Assembly: GCA_024364805.1 (NCBI GenBank)
Contig: CM044503.1
Coordinates: forward strand, 7,681,658 to 7,720,372
DNA from: Euprymna scolopes
Taxonomy: Eukaryota > Mollusca > Cephalopoda > Sepiida > Sepiolidae
DNA length: 38,715 bases
Direction of reading: 5' to 3'
Part shown: one piece after another, positions 30,721 to 38,715 of the stretch
Layout of the letters: each line of letters starts with the position of its first letter
Numbering within the stretch: the first letter of the stretch is position 1
Notes under the pieces: model-generated
Told to the model about the DNA's origin: nothing
Databases searched by the model: none
Seen by the model: the letters and a program-made list of their open reading frames with translations, nothing else
Made by a program: the position numbers and the translations under genes

Positions 30721-31974
30721 TCCTTCTTTTTCGTTAGTTCATCTCAAATGACGTTGTTTTTTCTTGCTGTAATCTACCCTCTCTATGCACCAATCTTTTA
30801 CCTTCAAACATCTTCGCTTGTTCTGTTTTAGTCTGTTCTCTATTGAGGATTCTATCTGTTTATGACTGTCGCGTATGTATAATTATGTTTGTAGCACTTC
30901 TACAAAGAGGCGTGCTGTTAATAAATATATGCGTGTTCCAGCCGTTTCACAATCAAACACATAGATGGTTTCATGATAAAACTGTTTTTATTTATTCATT
31001 ATTTTGACTGTCAATGATTAACGGACGTATCGATCAAGGGTGGTGAAAGTTGCGGTTGGGGTTGACGAGCCAAAATAATGATCGTGTGTCTCTCTCCGTC
31101 TCGCTTTCTCTCTGTTTCTATATCCGTCGGACCTTTCTCTTATTTACAAATTCTTTCTTTGTTCCATCAAAGGTGAATATATGTGTGCAAGTCCGACCTG
31201 GTACTGTCTTTCTTCCATGAGAGGTCAATATGTGTGCCTAAGTCCGGCATGGTACTTTCTTTATTCCCTACTAACCTGTAATTTGTGTGCGTTCACAATC
31301 TCCAAGTTCCCTTGTACAACAAGTATGTCTACGTAATCCGTTGTCACTCAGATTATTTTATCGACAAAATCATTTAACTTCAACTCCTTATGATTTGATT
31401 AAATGATGCGGGAATTAACTACAAAAACTCGTTCGGAACAGTGAAGCATAATGCAAAGCTGATACTGAACCCTCGCTTCCATTTGGTACGAATCTGGAAT
31501 CATGACTGGCTAACATTTGTATCTGAAGTCGTCCTTCGCATCTGGCCAGCAGTCGTTTAAATAACGGGAAATTCTCTGAAAGGATCCATCTCATCCGCTC
31601 CAGGTTGAATGCCAAAACAAATGCAAGTATGGAAGAAATTTAACCAGATATTGAAAAAATTGAAAAAAAAACGGTGTTTCTTTAGTGTTTGCATCCATTT
31701 AAAAGATTGCCCCGACTTCTTTGTACATGTCCTTTTTTCACATATCTGGGATAGTTTACTAATGTAATATCTTTCTCTCTGTCACCAACGTACATAAAAA
31801 ATTAAGCTAACTTAAACAATCAGCAACACACCGATTCATTCAGAATAGAAACATCATTAGCTAATACAACTATATTTTAAAGGGGTGTCCAGTAATACTG
31901 TGTGAAACATTAATACAAGCCACTCGTTCATGACATTTTATATCAGGTAGACAAGAAATTCAGATGAACATATC
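30721..31974. other. Non-coding DNA with a ~60-bp tandem duplication
   Basis: TTCTTTCTTTGTTCCATCAA, AGGTGAATATATGTGTGC, AAGTCCGACCTGGTACT at 31150-31208 is repeated with changes at 31208-31265. The 66-codon minus frame at 31415-31615 has no domain I recognise. Confidence 0.45.
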
Positions 31975-33116
31975 TTAGCTGAAACATAAAATTATTGATC
32001 GAAATGAGTACCATCAGAATTAACACACTATTGCCTACACACATCAAGTTGAAAATAATAACGAAAAGTCTTGCGTTCTGGAGACGATGAAGTTTATGAA
32101 GGCGTTTTCTGATATCGCATGTTTTTAAGCATTTCTCACGCAGAAAGGTGTTGAGAAGCTTGCTAAAGTGCTATTAGGTAGGTGAGAGGTCTGGAGAGTA
32201 TGGTAGGTGAGGCAAGATTTCATAGTCCAATTCGATCAACTGCTGCAGGGTCGGTTAAGCCACCTAGACTCGGGGATGGTCTTGGAGAAGAATTGGGCCT
32301 TTTCTGTTGGCTAATGCTGAGTGTTATTGTCGACGTTTCTGATGAATTTTATGCATTTGGCGTAATGGTGTCGCCTTCATTAAAAAAAAACTGTAAGGAT
32401 GAGATCAGTCGCAGACCACCAAACAGTCAGCATGATCTTCTTTTGATGCAACTCTGGTTTCGAGAAGTGTTGTCTAACCATTGTGCTAAGCATCGCGGGT
32501 TGTCGTAAAGAAACCACTTCACATCGCACTTCACAACCCAATCAAGAAACGGATCGTTCTTGTTGCGTAGAAGAAGGGAATACGACACTTCATAATGGCT
32601 CTCCTGTTGGTTGTTTTTTGTCCTTCCAATCTGTCTCAAGTATACGGAAATCGTCATATACATTACGTCTAATTCAAAATCATGTTCTCGAACAGTTGTG
32701 CGTGGATTGGCTTCGCCTAAGACTCTAAATTGATCGATGTCAACACCCGATAGCCGACCACTACGCTCATCATCTTCAAGACTCTCATCGTCACTACAAA
32801 ATTTCTTAAACCACCATTGCGCTGTGCATTCAGTAGTGGCTCATGGAACAAACGCTTCATTGTTTCAGCAGCTTATTGGCTTAGTTTGAATTAAAATAAG
32901 AAATTGTGCGCATTTGCTATTTTTCATCTTGTATTCAACGTTCAGAAAAGAAGACACAATTGTTTGGAAACAATTTTAATTAAAACGATTGGATAGAGTA
33001 GATAACGCCTTTAAAAATGATATAAAAATTAAAGGTATCAAGACGCAAACTTATTTAAAAATACATAATTTGAAATCAAAATAAAAAAAATTATAAGAAC
33101 TTTCCCCTCAACCTAA
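31975..33116 (-). mobile_element. Decayed mariner transposon
   Basis: Transposase relic on the minus strand. In order: TAQWWFKKF, DDESLEDDERSGRLS (about 32840-32750), ISVYLRQIGRTKNNQ, SLLLRNKNDPFLDW, VKCDVKWFLYDN (first catalytic Asp of the D,D34D set, about 32530), a remnant of VMVTVWWSA, RKGPILLQDHPRV (second Asp site) and PHLPYSPDLSPT (third, near 32190). The 5' inverted repeat TTAGGTTGAGGGGAAAG lies at 33100-33116 beside a TA. The 3' inverted repeat was not found; the left limit is set where the usual GTYFDQ-like tail text (CATTTCGATCAATAATTTT on the minus strand) ends. Several stops and shifts, so it is dead. Confidence 0.88.
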
Positions 33117-34239
33117 TATATCAGTTTACATGTGAAACAAATCTTTTCGAGAGTATGCGTCAATATTTGGGTGGATTATGTGACAGTAGAATTGTAACCA
33201 ATGGAAACCATGCAAGCATTTTTTCACGCCACAAGTGTAATTCATGATCTTTTTGTCCTTTGCGATTTATCGCTGTGCTACAAGATCCAGTACTACATCA
33301 TCATCAAGACGAACAACTTCGCAGTTTTTGACCCTTACTCCTAAAACAATGTACCCAAGTAGTGGAGCTTCTATAAGGATGTGGTCTTGTAGTACTGCTC
33401 ATAAACTCTTTTTAGCGATCAACACAACTGCTTTTGATTGCATACTAACGTCATAATAACTGGTATCATGGCACTACCCTGCTTATGGTATAAAAAGTTT
33501 ATTTCGTATTCATTCTTTTACTATCCAACGATTCCCTCTGCTTCTAGTGTGAATCATCTCCCTTTAGCCATATACAGTAGAATGCTTTTTTTCTGTTATT
33601 TCGTGGAGATATTGAATGAATTTTATCAATAAGAATAACATCGATATCGAAAAACGTTTAAAATCGTATGCTTCACATTGCATCTTGCACCAATGGCAAT
33701 ATGTTGTCATTTGTCTATCCATTTTTCATCCTCTTCAACTCTACCTAGTTGATCTCCTTATGGAGCAGCAATATATTTTTCCCTTGATGCTATTAATTCT
33801 GGTGTAATTCCTGCTTTCTTTTCTTCACATCCCACAACAATATCAAGAGGTTTCCATGGCTACACTTACCGGCCATCTATTATTTATTTTTGGAGTCGGT
33901 GGATGACATTTATGTTTACTTTGTGAAATTCCACCTAATTCATTTTCTTAATCCTGGATAATTCTCCGTCTTATCTTTTGCTTGATTTGTTCTTCAGTAA
34001 TTATAAATATGTGATTGTGTTTCTATGTGTTTCTTTGTGTATCGTTCTGGTGCCAGCTCGCAGTAAGGGAGAATATGCTTCAACGTTCCCTTATCCCATT
34101 TAGAAATTAAAACAAAATAATAAAGTTGCTTCTTTAGATCTAAGAGGAAAGAGTTCTCATTATGAGTAAGACGCATATCTTTATGACAGTCTGGGAAGAT
34201 GAACAAAATTTCCCGCATCAAAGACTTTAATTATAATGC
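33117..34239. other. Non-coding DNA, nothing firm
   Basis: 33250-33430 is open on both strands (minus: LQDHILIEAPLLGYIVLG, CEVVRLDDDVVLDLVAQR). It is protein-like in composition but of no family I can name. The rest is AT-rich. Confidence 0.4.
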
Positions 34240-34501
34240 TGATGTTAAATGAGCTGGTAAACAGCAAAACAAAATAAACCAAATACAATACGCAACAGTC
34301 CTACTAGAATTCGTCACTGACAACTTTCTCTCTCAACTTCCAGCACGTCTCTCTCAACTGCCTCTGCCAACAGACATTTTATCAGAAAACTGACCCCATT
34401 CCATTTGCATACATGTGCAGTGGAAGATGAGATCTCGTGAAATTCCACGAGACTACACCTTATAAATACATGGCTGCCATCTTTAATTTTTCTTTCTTTC
34501 A
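34240..34501 (-). repeat. 3' LTR of the gypsy-like element
   Basis: Begins TGATGTTAAATG on the plus strand and ends TTTCTTTCA; matches 38138-38396. A purine-rich tract (ACCAGGGGGAG on the minus strand, 34580-34590) is a likely polypurine tract, so the LTR may reach 34579. The exact edge is unresolved. Confidence 0.8.
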
Positions 34502-34569
34502 GATCCCATCTGAAGGTAAGTTGTATGACCACACAACACACACACACAAGGGGACGTTTTCCTCTTTGA

Positions 34570-36150
34570 TTACTCTACACTCCCCCTGGTCTCCAGACCA
34601 CACATTTGGCATAGTGGACGCGGTCGTTTGTTGCGGGTACTACTACGCAGGGTGATTGGCTGGACTACTTCGTCTTCATTAGAGCTCTCAGAAGATGTGT
34701 CAGAAACATTAGCATCAGCGTTAGGGTGTACAGAAGGGATGCTGGAACTATTGGTGTCAGTGTTGGGGTTCAGAGTTGTACCATCGTGGGGATTAGAACG
34801 GATCCACATGTCATCGTTGGACGATTCACCATCATTGCTACTCGCCAACTGGTTCATATTCAGGGCATGCCGGATATCCTACACATAATAATGCCAGTGA
34901 TTCGCTTTCTTTGAAAGCTGCTGGTGTATCGATTATTGGGAGGCTTAACCGAAACAGTGTCCCCTAACTCATATGGCCCTCGGGTTTCCTGCCGATCAGG
35001 CAGACGGGCGTCAATGACCTTGATGCTCACTCGATAGCAATGGATCGAATTGGTGGGTGCGCTTGCAGCAGTCATGCCGCTCTTTGGAGTTGCATTATAT
35101 CTATAGACCGCCATTGTGATCGTGCATTGTTTTCTTGCTGCGATCCTCTTCACGCTTCAATGGCACCGCTTTGCTATGCCGTTGCCACTTACTACATATG
35201 CACATCTGTGCCTGACTCGTCTACGAAACGTCTGAACTCTCCACTGCAGAAGGCCGTGTCATTGCCTGTGAGAATCTCTTCAGGCGACTCCTTTAATAAA
35301 ATATGGACTCCAATTCACGGATTACACTAAAGGAATCTTGTCTTATTAACGGGCGCCATATTGCAAACCTTGTCGGTCCATAATCGATCAGGTTAAGGAA
35401 GTGTTGGCTGTCGTAGTGGGGTATGTACGGCTCCAAGTCGCGCTTACTCCCAGCTGACCTTTCCGCCATCTAGCCGGGGAGGATCGATTGAATGGCATGT
35501 TTGGCATTCTTTGACTACCACATTCACTGCAATTTTGGACACCGACGGATTGGACAACTGCACAAAATAGCATGTCCGTCTCACTCCGGGGTGTCCACTG
35601 AGGTGGTGTATCTTCCTGATTTCATCTGCCACCCTAATAGAGGCGGCACATAATGGTACTGGCTCGGCTTTCTCCTTCATGGTGTCATACCATCTCTGTG
35701 GCACCCGAATGATCCTATCAGCAAGGTTGCAATTTGAAGTGACCAGCACCGCATCCACAGACAGGTTGTATTCTGTTACCAGCTTTTTTACGGTCTCCAA
35801 CTCCGTCTGATCAGCATCTCGTTGGCTGCCTTAATGCGATCCCTAGTCTTGTCTGTCAGTATGTTTGATATCCAGTTGTACACGCACAGTGAATCTGTGT
35901 GTATGCGTAATTTTCTGACCTTCCACTGGAGTGCCAGGTTGATACCTATTATCACCGTATCGAGCTCTCCCAGGTTTATATGGGCAGTGTCGCTCCCCGG
36001 TCGCAACCAGCAAGTGTTCCTCAATCGCAGCACCGTTCTTCTCCATCAACACATCAATTGCCAGAGAGCTCGCATCAACCCATACATTCAGTTTGTCTCC
36101 CTGCACGCACCTGTCTCCTTTGGCGGGGTCATCCTGCTTTACTCTTACAA
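34570..36150 (-). pseudogene. RNase H and integrase region of the gypsy-like element
   Basis: Recognisable parts from the upstream end: an RNase H segment with LGELDTVIIGINLALQW and LRIHTDSLCVYNWI (about 35850-36000); the integrase HHCC zinc domain with HHLSGHPGVRR and CQTCHSIDPPR (about 35480-35640); an integrase core with TGNDTAFCSGEFRRF (about 35200-35270); KRIAARKQCT and TAASAPTNSIHCYRV (about 35060-35150); and an acidic, Ser/Asn-rich C-terminal tail (34570-34857). Broken. Confidence 0.75.
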
Positions 36151-36453
36151 TGGTCTCCTTCACCATGCAAACCAACAGATCGTCGGCTGTTTCATCATCC
36201 CAGCCGTTGGTGACTGCGCTTGCCTCCCTTTTTATGATGTTTGTTGCCACGCGAGTCCATCCACACACTGATAGGTGCCCCACAAGTATTCCACACAGGA
36301 AGAATACTGCTCGCCTCGCTGCAGGAACGGCAGTTCCGCGCCTCCATTTCAAAGTGCCTCGCTCTTGTCGAACGTTCAGGCCCAAGACACGAACGCCATT
36401 CACCAAATGTTCGGGATCCTTGCACATCAAACAAAACTCAGCCAGTTTGGCCC

Positions 36454-36993
36454 TCACACGTGACGATGACACATGTCTTCGTTCACATATATGTCATCCA
36501 GGTACGCCGATGTCCCATCTTTTACTGTCTCTGCCTGTGACAACACAGTGTTAGTAATGGTCTTCATTATTTGGGGTTCCACGTGCAGCCCAAAGCCTAG
36601 TCTGGTAAGGCAGTACCTCCTGCCAGCATACACTACCGTCTGAAATGGCCACATTGGTTCACTGATTCGGGCCTGCAGGTATGTTTTTCTTAGATCCAGC
36701 AGGGACACATTGGAGCCCTGCTGGCGCCACTCTCGTAATTTGCTGGCACAAACGTCAGAATCTGCTGTGGACGCGTCAACATGCGTGTTCAGTTCGCGAT
36801 AGTCCATCACTGGCCTCACCTTTGCTTTGTTTTGCTGAGCGACTGTCATCAGCGGAATCAGGCCTTCGGGAGGTACAAGGTTCTCATAGAGGTATGAAAT
36901 AAAACAACCATTCTTGATCCAATCACGAAGTTTCTCTTCATATGCAGCGCTTATTTGGTCGGGCACATGGTACTCTGTTACCTCATATCGCAA
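36454..36993 (-). pseudogene. Reverse transcriptase region of the gypsy-like element
   Basis: Contains KVRPVMDYRELN, VSLLDLRKTYLQ (motif A position), LTRLGFGLHVEPQIM (motif B position) and SAYLDDIYVNED (the catalytic YxDD box) in the usual order and spacing. This is the best-kept part of the element. Confidence 0.88.
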
Positions 36994-37445
36994 TTTGGCT
37001 GGTTCCTGGTTTTCCTACAACTTCCACGCGGCTGCCCAAGCCTTCTGCTGCTGGTCAAACTCGACAAAAAGTCTGACTGATCAATCTTCAAAGCAGCACA
37101 CACTGGAACCTTCTCCTGATGCTGTATCGCCCCCATCTGTTTCTTGAGTACTACCAGCGCTTCGATGTTAGCTGAATTTCCAGTTTTAGTGCAAATGTTT
37201 ACATTGCCCATCCCGCAACATGTCCGCGTCGCTCCACTGAGGGTCGTTGATCTAGTAGTTTTCTTCTTCTTCCAAGTGTGACAGAGGTCCACACTCACTA
37301 CGGTGTGAGAACACCCAGAGTCGAAGAGTGCTGAGCACAATTTCTCATTGACATAGACCTGAATGGTCGGAAGCGACTCGTCTAATTTCTGTTTGAGGAA
37401 GAGGTCGACGCTGGCACCTTGTCCCCGACCCCGTTTCACGAACAA
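36978..37445 (-). pseudogene. Retroviral-type aspartic protease region
   Basis: Carries ALFDSGCSHTVV, the D-S-G active-site form of pepsin-like retroelement proteases, after a strand-forming IQVYVNEKLCS. It lies between the zinc-knuckle segment and the reverse transcriptase, as expected. Confidence 0.8.
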
Positions 37446-38122
37446 TCACGGGCCATATGACCAGTCTTATTACATCGGTAGCAGCGAATAGCTGTCAGTC
37501 GCCACCGGCAGTTCCTTGCAATGTGGCCCTAGTCATTGCATCTATAACACATGACTTCACCCTCAGGACGGGCCCCTGCGACGGTGTATCCTCATTTTAT
37601 GCGCACTGTGCGGCAGCGACTACCGGTTCTCCCATCTCATAAGTATTCTTCATCACGGGTCTGGCCCGGTCTACCAGGTCGTTAAGGGACAAGGAAACTA
37701 TGCTTGAGCAAGCCGCAGGGGTTGCTTTGCTCCGGTTGGGGGCCCTGCATAAAATGTGCATGCTAAGGCCCACTCATGCAGCCCACCAAACAACACCGTC
37801 AATTTCGTCAGCTCGGCCAAATAAACGTCGACAGTTTCACCGGGATGTAAAGTTATTGCCTCAAATTGCTCCCAAGCAATGACGTGGTCGATAGCGAACG
37901 TCTTGTATAATGCCGCCTTGATCCATCATAATCCTGTTTTTCCTCAGGACTAAGCTGTTGATATACTGCAAAAGCCCCGCCGGACAGACGTAGATGAACC
38001 ACATGTTCAATGTTCTTCACACTAGACAACAGGCAATGCAGTTCCACCTTCTTCGCCCAGTCAAGTACGGGGTTCGAGCCGTCGAATTCCGGCATTAATT
38101 TAAGGTCGAATTTGTCGCCCAT
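37446..38122 (-). pseudogene. Gag-like region with CCHC zinc knuckle
   Basis: Starts about 15 bases after the 5' LTR with MGDKFDLKLMPEFDG and VLDWAKKVELHCLL, a gag start common in gypsy-like elements of molluscs and arthropods. A CCHC knuckle (CYRCNKTGHMARDC, 37442-37483) lies at its end, and a second, weaker one lies near 37540. Broken. Confidence 0.75.
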
Positions 38123-38137
38123 TATGTAGAAACAGCT

Positions 38138-38396
38138 TGACGTTAAACGGGCGGGTAAACAGCAAAAAAAAAATCAAATACAATACGCAACAGTCCAGCT
38201 AGAATTGGTCACTGGCAACTTTCACTCTCAACTCCCAGCACGTCTCTCTCAACTGCCTTTGCCAACATACATTTTATCAGAAAACTGACCCCATTCCATT
38301 TGCATACATGTGCAGTGGAAGATGAGATCTCGTGAGATTCCACGAGACAACACCTTATAAATTCATGGCTGCCATCTTAAATTTCTCTTTCTCTCA
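38138..38396 (-). repeat. 5' LTR of the gypsy-like element
   Basis: TGACGTTAAACG to CTTTCTCTCA on the plus strand; direct repeat of 34240-34501. No primer-binding site complementary to a tRNA end is obvious in the short gap to the gag start. Confidence 0.8.
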
Positions 38397-38715
38397 GTTT
38401 TTTATGCTATTTACTTGAAATAATTTCAGCGAACCGAAATTAAAACGAAATTTGAGGCGATAACTACTTAAATGAATTGTTATATAAACTACACATGCCA
38501 TAATCGAATATTCACCAAGCACAAAATAACGGAAAACATTAAAATATGCTTTTGAATATTCCTTCCGTTGACGGAACTCTTTTAAATTGTTTACGCAGAA
38601 TGTTCAGATGCCCCTCCATCAAATGAAAACGGGGCTCTCCATTAAAAAGTCGCTTCCATTTTGATTTTTTTAAGTGGTTCGTGAATTACAATTTTTTTTT
38701 TACAAACTACTTAAA
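38397..38715. other. AT-rich non-coding DNA
   Basis: Nothing recognised. Confidence 0.5.

Larger units (their letters stand above)
34240..38396 (-). mobile_element. Ty3/gypsy-like LTR retrotransposon, broken
   Basis: Runs on the minus strand between two direct repeats (34240-34501 and 38138-38396). The order gag, zinc knuckle, protease, reverse transcriptase, RNase H, integrase is that of the Ty3/gypsy group. BEL/Pao elements share this order, but the reverse transcriptase text (KVRPVMDYRELN, TSAYLDDIYVNED) is gypsy-like. The coding region is broken in several places and cannot make a full polyprotein. By hand alignment the two LTRs differ at some 18-20 of about 255 positions, roughly 7%, so the insertion is not recent. 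No convincing target duplication. It is more GC-rich than its surroundings. Clade unresolved. Confidence 0.88.

Noticed and set aside
30840-30960. AATAAATATATGCGTG..CACAATCAAACA as an LTR end
   Set aside because: Weak similarity to the CAACA ends of the 15-kb and 19-kb repeats, without other shared blocks.
34500-34524. A plus-strand mini-exon (acceptor TTCTTTCTTTCAG, donor GGTAAGT) at the LTR edge
   Set aside because: Both sites look good by themselves, but they are antisense to the element and have no coding context; likely chance.
35822-36554. Plus-strand frames of 149 and 153 codons opposite the retroelement
   Set aside because: Antisense shadows of the GC-richer gypsy-like element.

Overview
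The window reads as transposon-rich, AT-rich, intron-or-intergenic DNA from an animal. It is most consistent with a coleoid cephalopod (octopus-like). The LINE peptides (for example SQVRPRMEYCCHIWAG, RFHEQSFFLRTARLWN), the abundant microsatellites and the tRNA/5S-derived short repeats match what I recall of octopus genomes; I could not search to confirm this. I found no host protein-coding gene that I can defend. Almost every open reading frame that makes sense belongs to a transposable element. LAYOUT. 1-2150: plain AT-rich DNA. 2150-2935: decayed LINE 3' end of the restriction-like-endonuclease type. 3480-6975: a dense mosaic of at least six different tandem repeat families. One is built from the 3' half of 5S rRNA, and two stretches resemble the 5' end of U2 snRNA in reverse. 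7000-10400: AT-rich DNA with a near-full-length 5S rRNA-like copy at 8822-8935 and a dispersed repeat. 10405-15166: a jockey-like LINE split in two by a 3.48-kb DNA transposon (11171-14653). The transposon has 16-bp perfect terminal inverted repeats and a 9-bp target duplication. It carries a degenerate cysteine-rich gene, a single copy of one satellite monomer from the 4-kb array, and a 61-bp mariner MITE. 15180-16262 and 18570-19532: two diverged copies of one long dispersed repeat. 16266-16930 and 22403-22862 (reverse): two copies of a family that starts with a GC-rich hairpin and ends in a microsatellite. 19533-20322: a second LINE copy with a poly(A) tail. 22000-22222: tRNA-derived SINE-like unit. 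23950-24052: a third dispersed 5S-like locus. 26105-26163: assembly gap. 27040-27725: 175-bp tandem repeat. 28360-28970: GC-richer segment with promoter-like features. 29640-30720: three decayed LINE fragments. 31975-33116: decayed mariner. 34240-38396: old, broken Ty3/gypsy-like LTR retrotransposon on the minus strand. HOW IT FITS TOGETHER. There is no operon or pathway here. The interest lies in the relations between repeats: RNA-gene-derived satellites (5S and U2), a satellite monomer shared between a tandem array and the inside of a DNA transposon, and nested insertions that allow relative dating (LINE first, DNA transposon into it, MITE inside that).
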